In this document: one piece after another, positions 45,593-59,606 of the stretch
How positions within the stretch are numbered: the stretch's first letter is position 1
Layout: the number at the start of each line of letters is the position of its first letter
Source of the DNA: Thioalbus denitrificans
GTDB lineage: Bacteria > Pseudomonadota > Gammaproteobacteria > DSM-26407
Reading direction: 5' to 3'
Assembly: GCF_003337735.1 (NCBI RefSeq)
Contig: NZ_QPJY01000001.1
Coordinates: 82,150-146,149, forward strand
DNA: 64,000 nucleotides
The notes under the pieces: model-generated
Database searches by the model: none
The model's input: only the letters and a program-made list of their open reading frames with translations
What the model was told of the DNA's origin: nothing
Made by a program: the position numbers and the translations under genes

Positions 45593-47422
45593 CTACTCCA
45601 CCGTCACCGCCTTCGCCAGGTTCCGCGGCTGGTCCACGTCGGTGCCCTTGAACACGGCGGCGTGGTAGGCCAGGAGCTGGAGGGGGACGGTGAAGACGAT
45701 GGGGGAGATGGCGTCGTGGACGGGGGCGACGGGGAGGACTTCGACGCCGGGGCCGGACTGGATGCCGGTGTGCTCGTCGGCGAAGACGATGAGCTCGCCG
45801 CCGCGGGCGCGGACTTCCTGGAGGTTGGAGCGCAGTTTCTCCAGCAGCTCGTTGTTGGGGGCCACGGCCACCACGGGCATGTCGGCGTCCACCAGGGCCA
45901 GGGGGCCGTGCTTGAGCTCGCCGGCGGGGTAGGCCTCGGCGTGGATGTAGGAGATCTCCTTGAGCTTGAGCGCGCCTTCCATGGCCACCGGGTAGTGGGC
46001 GCCGCGGCCGAGGAACAGCGCGTGGTGCTTGTCGGTGAAGCGCTCGGCGATGGCGCGGATCTCGTCGTTGAGGCCCAACACCTCCTCGATGCGCCCGGGC
46101 AGCTCCCGGAGCTCCCGCACCAGGTGGGCGGCGCTGGTGGCGTCCAGGGCGTGGCGGCGGCCCAGCGCCAGGGTGAGCAGCATCAGCGCCACCAGCTGGG
46201 TGGTGAAGGCCTTGGTGGAGGCCACCCCGATCTCGGGGCCGGCGCGGGTCATCAGCACCAGGTCGGCCTCCCGCACGAGCGAGCTCTCGGGGACGTTGCA
46301 GATGGCGAGGGTGGCGCGGTAGCCCAGCGTGCGCGCCTCGCGCAGGGCGGCCAGGGTGTCGGCGGTCTCGCCGGACTGGGAGATGGCCACGAACAGGGCG
46401 TCGGCGGGCACCACCGGGCGGCGGTAGCGGAACTCGCTCGCCACCTCCACGTGGCAGGGGACGCCGGCCAGCCCCTCCAGCCAGTAGCGGGCCACCTGGC
46501 CGGCGTGGAAGCTGGTGCCGCAGGCGATGATGTGCACCGAGCGCACGCCGTCGAAGATATCCGGGGCTGTGGTGCCGAAGCTCTCCTCCAGCAGCCGGTC
46601 GTCCACCAGCCGCCCCTCCAGGGTCTCGGCCACGGCGGCGGGCTGCTCGAAGATCTCCTTGAGCATGTAGTGGCGGTACTCGCCCCGCTCCACCGCGTCG
46701 GCGGTGAGCTCGGTGGTGCGCACGGGCCGCTCCACCGCCGCACCGTCGTTGTAGACCCGGAAGCCGTCGCGGCCCAGATCCACCACGTCGCCCTCCTCCA
46801 GGAAGGCGAAGCGCTGGGTCACCGGCAGCAGCGCCCCCACGTCGGAGGCGATGAAGTGCTCGCCGATGCCCGCGCCCACCACCAGCGGGCTGCCGCTGCG
46901 GGCGGCCACCAGCCGGCCCGGCTCGTCCACGCTCACCACGCCCAGGGCGTAGGCGCCGCGCAGCACCGCCACCGCGGCGGTCACGGCGGCCAGCAGGCCG
47001 CTGCCGCCGGAGAGCTCGCGGTGGACGAGGTGGGCGATCACCTCGGTGTCGGTGTCGGAGGTGAAGGCGTAGCCCGCCGCCTCCAGCTCGGCGCGCAGCT
47101 CGGCGTGGTTCTCGATGATGCCGTTGTGGACCACCACCACCCGCTCGCCGGAGACATGGGGGTGGGCGTTGTTCTCCGTGGGCGCGCCGTGGGTGGCCCA
47201 GCGGGTGTGGGCCACGCCGGTGGTGCCGGCGATGGGCTCCCGGGCGAGCCGGTCGGCCAGGCTCCGCACCTTGCCCACCGCGCGCAGGCGCTGCAGCGCG
47301 CCGTCGGGGCCCAGCACAGCCATTCCCGCCGAGTCGTAGCCGCGGTACTCCAGCCGCCGCAGCCCCTCGAGCAGGATCGGCGCCACGTCCCGCTGCGCCA
47401 CCGCACCCACGATTCCACACAT
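45593..47422 (-). CDS. glmS: Glutamine--fructose-6-phosphate aminotransferase (isomerizing)
   Basis: First step of UDP-GlcNAc synthesis, 609 residues, the usual length. The N-terminal Ntn-hydrolase half starts [13 protein letters not shown], so Cys2 becomes the nucleophile; THTR-type block [10 protein letters not shown] and [11 protein letters not shown] follow. Two SIS domains ([23 protein letters not shown]; then [27 protein letters not shown]) bind fructose-6-phosphate, and the end [12 protein letters not shown] is the conserved tail. It lies downstream of glmU on the same strand. No glmS ribozyme was seen upstream. Confidence 0.97.
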   Translation of the reverse strand: MCGIVGAVAQRDVAPILLEGLRRLEYRGYDSAGMAVLGPDGALQRLRAVGKVRSLADRLAREPIAGTTGVAHTRWATHGAPTENNAHPHVSGERVVVVHNGIIENHAELRAELEAAGYAFTSDTDTEVIAHLVHRELSGGSGLLAAVTAAVAVLRGAYALGVVSVDEPGRLVAARSGSPLVVGAGIGEHFIASDVGALLPVTQRFAFLEEGDVVDLGRDGFRVYNDGAAVERPVRTTELTADAVERGEYRHYMLKEIFEQPAAVAETLEGRLVDDRLLEESFGTTAPDIFDGVRSVHIIACGTSFHAGQVARYWLEGLAGVPCHVEVASEFRYRRPVVPADALFVAISQSGETADTLAALREARTLGYRATLAICNVPESSLVREADLVLMTRAGPEIGVASTKAFTTQLVALMLLTLALGRRHALDATSAAHLVRELRELPGRIEEVLGLNDEIRAIAERFTDKHHALFLGRGAHYPVAMEGALKLKEISYIHAEAYPAGELKHGPLALVDADMPVVAVAPNNELLEKLRSNLQEVRARGGELIVFADEHTGIQSGPGVEVLPVAPVHDAISPIVFTVPLQLLAYHAAVFKGTDVDQPRNLAKAVTVE

Positions 47423-47469
47423 GATCGCTTCCTCTTCGCCTGGTCCCGGTTACGCCTGGAAAGAATATT

Positions 47470-47703
47470 AATAGACAGGATTTACAGGATTCACAGGATT
47501 TAGTTTTGAGCCCGGAACAGGATGGGGTCCCGGGGCGACCCGCAAGACTGTGAACAATCAGCCGCCTGCAGACAAAGCCTGGCCAGACGGAAAGTACCGG
47601 GTTGATGGACTCTCCCGGTATTCACCGAGTCCCGGCATCGGCGCCACCGGTTATCTGTCAGCCCCAAATCCCCATCCTGTAAATCCTGTCAATCCTGTCT
47701 ATT
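47470..47703. repeat. Spacer element with 30-base inverted ends made of 9-base words
   Basis: The left end AATAGACAGGATTTACAGG... (47470-47499) and the right end (47674-47703, reverse complement AATAGACAGGATTGACAGG...) are inverted repeats with two mismatches. Each end is three iterations of ACAGGATTN. It fills most of the glmU-glmS spacer and reaches to the glmU stop. Confidence 0.85.
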
Positions 47704-49089
47704 TCAAGTCTTCTTCTTGGCCGGCCGCTTCCAGCCGCTGACGGTGCGCTGGGGGGCACGGCTCAGGGTGAGGCCGCCCGGGGGGACGTCCCGGGTGATG
47801 GTGGAGCCGGCGCCGATGGTGGCGTCATCGCCCACGCTCACGGGAGCCACCAGCTGGGTGTCGGAGCCGACGAACACGCGGTCGCCGATGACGGTCTTGT
47901 GCTTGTGGGCGCCGTCGTAGTTGCAGGTGATGGTGCCGGCGCCGATGTTCACCCCGCGGCCGATGTCGCTGTCGCCCACGTAGGCGAGGTGGTTGATCTT
48001 GCTGCCCTCGCCCACCAGCGACTGCTTGATCTCCACGAAGTTGCCCACGTGCACCCCGGCGGCGAGCTCGGCCCCGGGCCGAAGCCGGGCGAAGGGGCCG
48101 ATGCGGCTGCCGGCGCCCACCGCCGCCGACTCGATCACCGAGTGGGCGCGGATCTCGGCGCCCGCGCCGATGCGGCAGTCGCACAGCACGCAGCCCGGGC
48201 CGACATATACGCCCTCGCCCAGCGTCACCTCGCCCTCGATGACCACGTTCACGTCGATGACCACGTCGCGCCCGGCGGTGAGCTTGCCCCGGACATCGAA
48301 GCGATCCGGGTCGAGCAGGGTCACGCCCGCCGCCATCAGCGCCTCGGCCTGGCGGCGCTGGAAGGCGCGCTCGAGCCGGGCGAGCTGGGCCCGGGTGTTG
48401 ACCCCGAGCACCTCCTCCACCGCCGCCGGGCCGCCCACCTGCACCGCGACGCCCTCCTCCACCGCCAGGGCGATGAGGTCGGTGAGGTAGTACTCGCCCT
48501 GGGCGTTGTCGTTGCCGAGCCGCGGCAGCCAGAGGCCGAGCAGCCCCGCGGGCAGGGCCATGATGCCGGTGTTCACCTCGCGGATGGCGCGCTGTTCGGG
48601 AGTGGCGTCCTTCTCCTCCACGATGCCGGTGACGTTGCCGCCGGTGTCGCGCAGGATGCGGCCGTAGCCGGCGGGGTCGTCCAGCTCGACGGTGAGCAGC
48701 GCCAGGTGGTTGCCGGCGCAGGCGGCGAGCAGCCGCTCCAGGGTCTCCGGGGCGATGAGGGGCACGTCGCCGTAGAGAATCAGCACCGTCTCGTCGACCC
48801 CGAGCAGGGGCAGGGCCTGGGCCACGGCGTGGCCGGTGCCGAGCTGCTCGGCCTGCTCGGCCCAGCCAAGGTCGGCGTCGGGGAAGGCGGCCTGGACCCG
48901 GTCGCCGCCGTGACCGTGCACCACCACGATGCGCCGGGCCGCCAGCGCCCGGGCGGCGTCGATGACGTGGCCCAGCAGCGGCCGGCCCGCCAGGGGATGG
49001 AGCACCTTGGGCAGGCGCGAACGCATGCGGCTGCCCTCGCCGGCGGCGAGGATCACCACGCTCAGGGGGCGGTCCGTGTCCCGGTTCAT
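47704..49089 (-). CDS. glmU: Bifunctional GlmU (GlcN-1-P acetyltransferase / GlcNAc-1-P uridyltransferase)
   Basis: Last two steps of UDP-GlcNAc synthesis, 461 residues. The N-terminal uridyltransferase begins [20 protein letters not shown] and has [13 protein letters not shown] and [10 protein letters not shown]. The C-terminal left-handed beta-helix has hexapeptide repeats and the acetyl-CoA site region [20 protein letters not shown] then YVGDSDIG, ending [22 protein letters not shown] at 49089; a longer open frame from 49155 is without support. Placed right upstream of glmS, consistent with one pathway. Confidence 0.97.
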   Translation of the reverse strand: MNRDTDRPLSVVILAAGEGSRMRSRLPKVLHPLAGRPLLGHVIDAARALAARRIVVVHGHGGDRVQAAFPDADLGWAEQAEQLGTGHAVAQALPLLGVDETVLILYGDVPLIAPETLERLLAACAGNHLALLTVELDDPAGYGRILRDTGGNVTGIVEEKDATPEQRAIREVNTGIMALPAGLLGLWLPRLGNDNAQGEYYLTDLIALAVEEGVAVQVGGPAAVEEVLGVNTRAQLARLERAFQRRQAEALMAAGVTLLDPDRFDVRGKLTAGRDVVIDVNVVIEGEVTLGEGVYVGPGCVLCDCRIGAGAEIRAHSVIESAAVGAGSRIGPFARLRPGAELAAGVHVGNFVEIKQSLVGEGSKINHLAYVGDSDIGRGVNIGAGTITCNYDGAHKHKTVIGDRVFVGSDTQLVAPVSVGDDATIGAGSTITRDVPPGGLTLSRAPQRTVSGWKRPAKKKT

Positions 49090-49163
49090 TCGCGGCGTTC
49101 TCCGTGCTGAGTGGTAATGGGTGCTCTGCGTCGCCGGCTCAGCGGCCGGTTCCATGGCACGTT

Positions 49164-49323
49164 CGGTGCGCGGCGCACCTTCCGGGCGGCGGAATCGTGC
49201 GGATGAATCCGCACCTACGCAGCCGTTTGTCCCGTGGCCGTTCTCCGTTACCCGCTCCGGTGCATACGGTGCGCGCGGCGCACCCTGCGGGCGACGGGAT
49301 TGTGCGGATGAATCCGCACCTAC
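49164..49323. repeat. Two tandem copies of a composite palindromic repeat ending in CCTAC
   Basis: Two units of about 55 bases, each with GGTGCGCGGCGCACC-type palindrome, a G+C-rich linker, then GTGCGGATGAATCC...CACCTAC (49197-49218 and 49302-49323). On the minus strand each starts with GTAG, the same family as 15700-15721. Confidence 0.8.
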
Positions 49324-49324
49324 G

Positions 49325-49354
49325 CCCTTTATCCCTTATCCCTTATCCCTTATC
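49325..49354. repeat. Short heptamer array (CCCTTAT), about 4 copies
   Basis: Inverted version of the GGGATAA array at 5258-5337. It stands 12 bases before the slyD stop codon. Confidence 0.9.
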
Positions 49355-49365
49355 CAATCCCCACC

Positions 49366-49851
49366 TCAGTGGGTCGTGCAGACCCCGGCGGGCTGGTCCG
49401 GCACGCCGGCGGCGATCTCCTCGGGGGTGGCGTCGCGCACGTCGGTCACCTCCACCACGAAGCGCAGGGTCTTGCCGGCGAAGGGGTGGTTGCCGTCCAC
49501 GGTGAGCCGATCGTTCTCGATCCGGGAGACGATGAAGGTGCGGGTCTCGCCGCGGTCGTTCTGCATCTCCACCTGGGCGCCCACGTAGCGCACCTCGGGC
49601 GGGACATTGTCGATGTCGTCGGTGAAGGTGAGGTCCGGGTCGTGGAGGCCGAAGCCCTGCTCGGGGCTGAGGATGACCTCCACGGTGTCACCCACCTCGC
49701 AGCCGTCGAGGCGCTTCTCCACCTGCTCGATGAGCTGGGAGCCGACGCCGTGGACGTAGCCGATGGGCAGGTCCGAGCGCTCGAGTATCTCCCCCTCCTC
49801 GCTCAGGATGGAGTAGGTGACGTACACCGCCTTGTTCTTCGCAACCTTCAT
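49366..49851 (-). CDS. slyD: FKBP-type peptidyl-prolyl isomerase, SlyD-like
   Basis: 161-residue cytoplasmic chaperone-isomerase. FKBP core VYVTYSILSEEGEILERSD, GYVHGVGSQLIEQVEKRLDG, GDTVEVILSPEQGFGLHDP; the inserted IF (chaperone) loop lies around DDIDNVPPEVRYVGAQVEM; then NHPFAGKTLRFVVEV. The His/Cys-rich metal-binding tail of E. coli SlyD is reduced to CTTH. It lies downstream of atpC but beyond a terminator, so it is probably its own unit. Confidence 0.9.
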   Translation of the reverse strand: MKVAKNKAVYVTYSILSEEGEILERSDLPIGYVHGVGSQLIEQVEKRLDGCEVGDTVEVILSPEQGFGLHDPDLTFTDDIDNVPPEVRYVGAQVEMQNDRGETRTFIVSRIENDRLTVDGNHPFAGKTLRFVVEVTDVRDATPEEIAAGVPDQPAGVCTTH

Positions 49852-49875
49852 GATTCAAAACCCCTGATAGACGAA

Positions 49876-49898
49876 ACGGGCGACCAAAGGTCGCCCGT
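49876..49898 (-). terminator. Terminator hairpin at the end of the atp operon
   Basis: Perfect stem ACGGGCGACC/GGTCGCCCGT with a three-base loop, 36 bases past atpC. The downstream tail on the minus strand (TTCGTC) is T-poor. Confidence 0.75.
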
Positions 49899-49934
49899 CC
49901 CATTGTCCTGCAAATCCGCCCGGAGCGGAACCGT

Positions 49935-50360
49935 CTACCGGCCCAGCTTCTTGCGGAGCTTCTGGATGGTCTGCAGCTGCGCCACCGCCTCGGCCAGCTC
50001 GGCCTGGGCCTTGGCGAAGTCGAAGTCGGACCTCTTGTCCGCCAGCATCTGCTCGGCCCGCTTCTTGGCCTCCAGCGCCTGGGCCTCGTCCAGGTCGTGG
50101 GCCCGCTCGGCGGTATCCGCCAGCACCGTCACGGCGTGGGGCTGCACTTCCAGCATCCCCCCGGAGATGTAGAACATCTCCTCCTCGCCGTGCTCGTCCC
50201 GCACCCGCACCTGCCCCGGCTTGAGGCGGCTGAGCAGGGGCGCGTGGCGGGGCGCGATGCCCACCTCGCCCATCTCGGCGGGGGCGAACACCATGGTGGC
50301 GGTGCCGGAGAAGATCCCCCGTTCTGCGCTCACGATGTCGACGTGAATGGTCATGGCCAT
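49935..50360 (-). CDS. atpC: ATP synthase subunit epsilon
   Basis: Central-stalk subunit of F1, 141 residues. The N-terminal beta-sandwich is seen in [20 protein letters not shown] and [18 protein letters not shown], with [20 protein letters not shown]; the C-terminal helical hairpin ([15 protein letters not shown] onward) can inhibit ATP hydrolysis. Last gene of the atp operon, 27 bases after atpD. Confidence 0.97.
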   Translation of the reverse strand: MAMTIHVDIVSAERGIFSGTATMVFAPAEMGEVGIAPRHAPLLSRLKPGQVRVRDEHGEEEMFYISGGMLEVQPHAVTVLADTAERAHDLDEAQALEAKKRAEQMLADKRSDFDFAKAQAELAEAVAQLQTIQKLRKKLGR

Positions 50361-50387
50361 GTATAGCCTCCGTTCAGTGGCTCAGCC

Positions 50388-52689
<2,302 letters not shown>

Positions 52690-52756
52690 GCTTCCGCTCT
52701 CGCTTCTGGACCTGGGCGGGTCGGGGCCGTCCCGCACGGGACGGCCCCGGCGGCCG

Positions 52757-54301
<1,545 letters not shown>

Positions 54302-54401
54302 AGCGGTCTTCCTTTGTGCGTGACGGGCGTGTGGGGCGGAGCTTCCCGGGAGCCGGGGCGCTGGTGCGCGGCCCGCTGCCCTCACCCATGTAGTCTTTTG
54401 C

Positions 54402-54938
54402 CTAGATACCCAGTTGGCTCGCCAGCTGCTCGATGCGTCCCCGCAGGGAGCCGTCGATGACCTTGTCGCCGACGCGCACCAAGACACCACCGATGAGGTC
54501 TTCGTCCACCCGGCTGGAGAGGTTCACCGCCTTGCCGAACCGCTTCGCGAGCGCCTCGGCGAGCTGCGCCTGTTCCGCCTCCTGGAGCGGGAAGGCGGAA
54601 ATCACCTCCACGTCCACGCGGGACTCGGCCTCCTTCTTCAGCTCCTCGAACTGCGCGGCGATCTCCGGCAGCAGGCCCTGGCGCTTGTTCTCCACCAGGG
54701 TGCGGAGGAAATTCATGCCGTTGGCGTCCAGCCGCTCTCCGCAGAGCTCGAGCAGCAGCGCGCTGGCACGCTCGGGACCCCCCTTGGGGTTGCGTTCCAG
54801 CGCCAGCATGCCGGGGTCCTGCACCACCACGGCGGCGAAGGCCAGCATTTCCGACCACTCGGCGAGGCGGCCGGCCTTCTGCGCGAAGCGGAAGGCGGCA
54901 ACCGCGTAGGGTCTGGCTACGGTATTTTTTTCAGCCAT
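54402..54938 (-). CDS. atpH: ATP synthase subunit delta
   Basis: Peripheral-stalk subunit linking F1 to the b subunits, 178 residues. Family features: [20 protein letters not shown] at the N terminus and the conserved end [20 protein letters not shown] followed by [17 protein letters not shown]. Ten bases separate it from atpF. Confidence 0.96.
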   Translation of the reverse strand: MAEKNTVARPYAVAAFRFAQKAGRLAEWSEMLAFAAVVVQDPGMLALERNPKGGPERASALLLELCGERLDANGMNFLRTLVENKRQGLLPEIAAQFEELKKEAESRVDVEVISAFPLQEAEQAQLAEALAKRFGKAVNLSSRVDEDLIGGVLVRVGDKVIDGSLRGRIEQLASQLGI

Positions 54939-54948
54939 CGTTCATGCC

Positions 54949-55419
54949 CTAGAGCTGGGCCGCCACGTCCTTGAGGAGGCGTTCGTGGTCAGCGGCGTTG
55001 ACTTCCTTCTCGAGCACCTTGCGGGCACCCACGACCGCCAGCTGGACGACCTGGCCGCGCAGTTCGTCGCGCGCCCGGCTCATCTCCTGGCCGATCTCGG
55101 AACGCGCCGCTTCCAGGAGCCGCTGCCCCTCGTCGCGGGCCTGGCCCTTGGCCTCTTCCACGATCTCGTTGCCGCGCTTCTGGGCCTGGGAGATGATCTC
55201 GGCGGCCTGGCGCTTGGCCTCCACGAGCACTTCCTTGGCGTGGTTCTCCGCCAGTTCGCGCTCCTTCAGCCCACGCTCGGCGGCAGCCAGCCCGTCGGCA
55301 ATCTTGGTCTTGCGGTCGTTCAGGGCCTGCATGATGGGAGGCCAAACAAACTTCATGCAGAACCAGACAAACACAAAGAACGCAATCGACTGGCCAATCA
55401 GGGTTGCGTTGAAGTTCAT
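54949..55419 (-). CDS. atpF: ATP synthase subunit b
   Basis: Peripheral stator, 156 residues: one N-terminal membrane helix ([20 protein letters not shown]) and a long charged coiled coil ([20 protein letters not shown] onward) reaching to subunit delta. It begins [10 protein letters not shown], typical of proteobacteria. A single b gene is present, so the stator should be a b2 homodimer. Confidence 0.97.
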   Translation of the reverse strand: MNFNATLIGQSIAFFVFVWFCMKFVWPPIMQALNDRKTKIADGLAAAERGLKERELAENHAKEVLVEAKRQAAEIISQAQKRGNEIVEEAKGQARDEGQRLLEAARSEIGQEMSRARDELRGQVVQLAVVGARKVLEKEVNAADHERLLKDVAAQL

Positions 55420-55485
55420 GTCCGTTCCCTATATCGAAGATGGACGGTCGTGTGTGTCGCTACAGCGTCGGGTCGGAGACCGCTC

Positions 55486-55728
<243 letters not shown>

Positions 55729-55757
55729 CTAGAGACAGGTTGGATACGAAAGAGAAA

Positions 55758-56997
<1,240 letters not shown>

Positions 56998-57089
56998 GCG
57001 TGATTGCCTGCGCGAGCCTCGCGGCGCTTGTCTGCCTGTCTTTTCCAGCGTGACAAGAGTCCCAAACCCGGGTCTGTCAGCGGCGCCGA

Positions 57090-57118
57090 AGTATAGCCCC
57101 ATGCACTTATGGGGTCAA
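57090..57118 (-). promoter_or_regulatory. atp operon promoter TTGACC-17-TATACT with inverted repeat in the spacer
   Basis: Minus strand: -35 TTGACC (57118-57113), 17 bases, -10 TATACT (57095-57090), 93 bases before the atpI start. The spacer contains CCCCAT-AAGTGC-ATGGGG, 6-base inverted arms between the two hexamers. Upstream the DNA is AT-rich (57120-57180), like an UP element. Confidence 0.8.
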
Positions 57119-57194
57119 TGTGCCACTAAAAATCTTTTATATAAGCGTATTAGTTAAATCAAACATACCATTGCCATATGACAGCTTTCCCGGG

Positions 57195-58064
57195 CTACTT
57201 GATGTGCCCGAGAATGCCGTCCAGTTCGTCCAGGCTGTTGTAGGCGATGACCAGCTTGCCCTTGCCCTTGTTGCCGTGATCGATGCGCACCGCGGCGCCG
57301 AGCCGCTCGGAGAGGCGCTCCTGCAGGCGGCGGATGTCCGGATCGGGCGCCCGCGGGGCGGCCTTCGGCTTCTCGCTCTGCAGCCGCCGCACCAGGTGCT
57401 CGGTCTCGCGCACCGACAGCCCCCGCGCCGCCACCGTGCGCGCCGCCTCGCTCTGCTTCTCGCCGGCGAGGCCGAGCAGGGCGCGGGCATGGCCCATTTC
57501 GAGATCGCCGTGCTCCAGCAGCAGCGCCACGTCGGGGTTGAGGGTGAGCAGGCGCAGCAGGTTGGTGACCGCGGCGCGGGAGCGCCCCACCGCCTCGGCC
57601 ACCTGCTGGTGGGTCATGCCGAACTCGTCGATGAGCCGCTGCAGGGCGGTGGCCTCCTCCATGGGGTTGAGGTTCTCGCGCTGGATGTTCTCGATCAGCG
57701 CCATCGCCACGGCGATCTCGTCGGACACGTCGCGCACCACCGCGGGGATGGTGTCCTTGCCGGCCAGCTGGGAGGCGCGCCAGCGCCGCTCGCCGGCGAT
57801 GATCTCGAACCGCCCGCCGCCGATGGGGCGCACCACGATGGGCTGCACCACGCCCTGGGCGCGGATGGAGGCGGCCAGCTCCTCCAGCGCCTCGGGGTGC
57901 ATGTCCTTGCGGGGCTGGTACTTGCCGCGCTGGACCAGGTCCAGCCCCAGGTGGCGCAGCTCGTTCTCGGGCGCGGCCGCGGCGCTGTCGCCGCGCGGCG
58001 CCGGCGCGGCGCTGCCCAGCAGGGCGTCCAGCCCCCGGCCCAGTCCCCGTTTCTTCACACTCAT
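57195..58064 (-). CDS. parB: Chromosome partitioning protein ParB
   Basis: parS-binding CTP-dependent clamp, 289 residues. N terminus KKRGLGRGLDALLGS (ParA-stimulating); then QYQPRK-like GKYQPRKDMHPEALEELAAS, IIAGERRWRASQLAG (CTP site with GERR), AMALIENIQRENLNPMEEA, and the helix-turn-helix MTHQQVAEAVGRSRAAVTNL. No perfect parS (TGTTTCACGTGAAACA) was noticed in the window. Confidence 0.97.
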   Translation of the reverse strand: MSVKKRGLGRGLDALLGSAAPAPRGDSAAAAPENELRHLGLDLVQRGKYQPRKDMHPEALEELAASIRAQGVVQPIVVRPIGGGRFEIIAGERRWRASQLAGKDTIPAVVRDVSDEIAVAMALIENIQRENLNPMEEATALQRLIDEFGMTHQQVAEAVGRSRAAVTNLLRLLTLNPDVALLLEHGDLEMGHARALLGLAGEKQSEAARTVAARGLSVRETEHLVRRLQSEKPKAAPRAPDPDIRRLQERLSERLGAAVRIDHGNKGKGKLVIAYNSLDELDGILGHIK

Positions 58065-58128
58065 GGCTGTCTTGTCCTCTCCTGGCGCCGGCTCGCGTAC
58101 CCCGCCGTGCTGATCAATTCAGGAAACC

Positions 58129-58926
58129 TCAACCGGTGCCGGTCCCGGCCGGCTCGGCCGCCGCCTCGTGGCGGCGCAGCATCTCCCCGGCCAGGGCCAT
58201 GTAGGCCACCGACCCGCGGGAGAGGCGATCATAGACCAGCGCCGGCAGGCCGTGGCTCGGCGCCTCGGCCAGGCGCACGTTGCGCGGCACGACGGTGCGG
58301 TAGACGCGATCGCCGAAGTGGCCGATGAGCTGGCGCGAGACGTCGATGGCCAGCCGGTTGCGCGGATCGTACATGGTGCGCAGCAGCCCCTCGATCTCGA
58401 GCCCGGGATTGACCGCGGCGCGGATCTTCTCGATGGTGTTCATGAGCGCCGTCAGCCCTTCCAGCGCGTAGTACTCGCACTGCATCGGGATCAGCACCGC
58501 GTCGGCCGCCACCAGCGCGTTGACGGTCAGCATGTTCAGCGCCGGCGGGCAGTCGATGATGATGTAGTCGTAGCGCGCGCGCACCGTGCCCAGGGCATGG
58601 CGCAGGCGCCGTTCGCGGCCCTCGAGATCCAGCAGCTGCACCTCGGCGCCGGTGAGATCGCCGTTGGCGGGCAGCAGGTGGAAGGGGGCCGAGTCGAGCT
58701 TGAGCAGGGCCTGGTCCATGGCCGCCTCGCCCAGCAGCACGTCGTAGCTGGTCAGCTCCAGCGACTCCCGCGGCACGCCGCAGCCCTGGGTGGCGTTGCC
58801 CTGGGGATCCATGTCCACCAGCAGGACCGTCCGCCCGGCCTCGGCCAGCGAGGCGGCCAGGTTGACGCAGGTGGTGGTCTTGCCCACCCCGCCCTTCTGG
58901 TTGGTTACCGCGATGATCCTGCCCAT
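58129..58926 (-). CDS. parA: Chromosome partitioning ATPase ParA (Soj)
   Basis: Deviant Walker ATPase, 265 residues: [20 protein letters not shown] (Walker A with signature Lys), LLVDMDPQGNATQG, and YDYIIIDCPPALNMLTVNAL. Its ATG overlaps the rsmG stop by one base (TGATG). It works with ParB to position the origin region. Confidence 0.97.
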   Translation of the reverse strand: MGRIIAVTNQKGGVGKTTTCVNLAASLAEAGRTVLLVDMDPQGNATQGCGVPRESLELTSYDVLLGEAAMDQALLKLDSAPFHLLPANGDLTGAEVQLLDLEGRERRLRHALGTVRARYDYIIIDCPPALNMLTVNALVAADAVLIPMQCEYYALEGLTALMNTIEKIRAAVNPGLEIEGLLRTMYDPRNRLAIDVSRQLIGHFGDRVYRTVVPRNVRLAEAPSHGLPALVYDRLSRGSVAYMALAGEMLRRHEAAAEPAGTGTG

Positions 58927-59606
58927 CAGCCAGTCTCCCCCCCCGTCTCCGGGCCGTAATTCAAAACCACCAGGTGGCGCTCCGCCGCCAGCCCCGGCAC
59001 CTGCAGCCGCTCCACCGCGGCCACTGTGAAGCCCGGCGGCAGCCCGCCCAGCTCCGCTTCCGGCAGGGTGCCCTTCATGGCCAGCCACACGCCGTCCGGA
59101 CAGGCCAGCGCGCGGGTCTGGCGCAGCCAGTCGCCAAGCGCCGCATAAGCCCGTGAAACCACCGTATTGAAACACGCCGCGGGCCGGTACGCCTCAACCC
59201 GGGACCATACCACGTGCACGTTGCCCAGGCCGAGCTCGGTCGCCGCCTGGGCGACGAAGCGGGTCTTCTTGCCGTTGCTGTCCAGCAGCTCGAAGGTCCA
59301 GTCCGGGCGGGCCAGCGCCAGGGGGATGCCCGGCAGCCCCGCGCCGGTGCCCACGTCCAGCACCCGCGGCCCCCGCAGGTGGGGCAGCACCGCCAGGCTG
59401 TCGAGCAGGTGGCGCACCACCATCTCCCCCGGCGCGGTGACGGCGGTGAGGTTGTAGGCGCGGTTCCAGCGCGCGAGCAGGCGCAGGTAGTCCAGCAGCG
59501 GCGCGGCCAGCCCCGGCGCCAGCGCCAGCCGCTCCAGGCCGCGCACCAGCGTCGCCTCCGCCGCGGCCCACGCGGCCGCCCCCGCCTCAGGCGCTCTTGC
59601 GCTCAT
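58926..59606 (-). CDS. rsmG: 16S rRNA (guanine527-N7)-methyltransferase
   Basis: 226 residues. SAM-binding motif [18 protein letters not shown] (~80), [20 protein letters not shown], and [13 protein letters not shown]. The start at 59606 overlaps the end of mnmG by 20 bases, so it is translated after mnmG. N-terminal extension [18 protein letters not shown] is Ala-rich; an internal start is possible. Confidence 0.95.
   Translation of the reverse strand: MSARAPEAGAAAWAAAEATLVRGLERLALAPGLAAPLLDYLRLLARWNRAYNLTAVTAPGEMVVRHLLDSLAVLPHLRGPRVLDVGTGAGLPGIPLALARPDWTFELLDSNGKKTRFVAQAATELGLGNVHVVWSRVEAYRPAACFNTVVSRAYAALGDWLRQTRALACPDGVWLAMKGTLPEAELGGLPPGFTVAAVERLQVPGLAAERHLVVLNYGPETGGETG

Noticed and set aside
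47423-47473. A glmS-type ribozyme or riboswitch upstream of glmS
   Set aside because: The leader is very short and repeat-like; glmS ribozymes belong mainly to Gram-positive bacteria and nothing similar is visible.
57120-58130. A parS site near parB
   Set aside because: No match to TGTTTCACGTGAAACA or a close variant was found by eye here; weak similarities such as ATGTTCCACG inside uvrD are only half sites.
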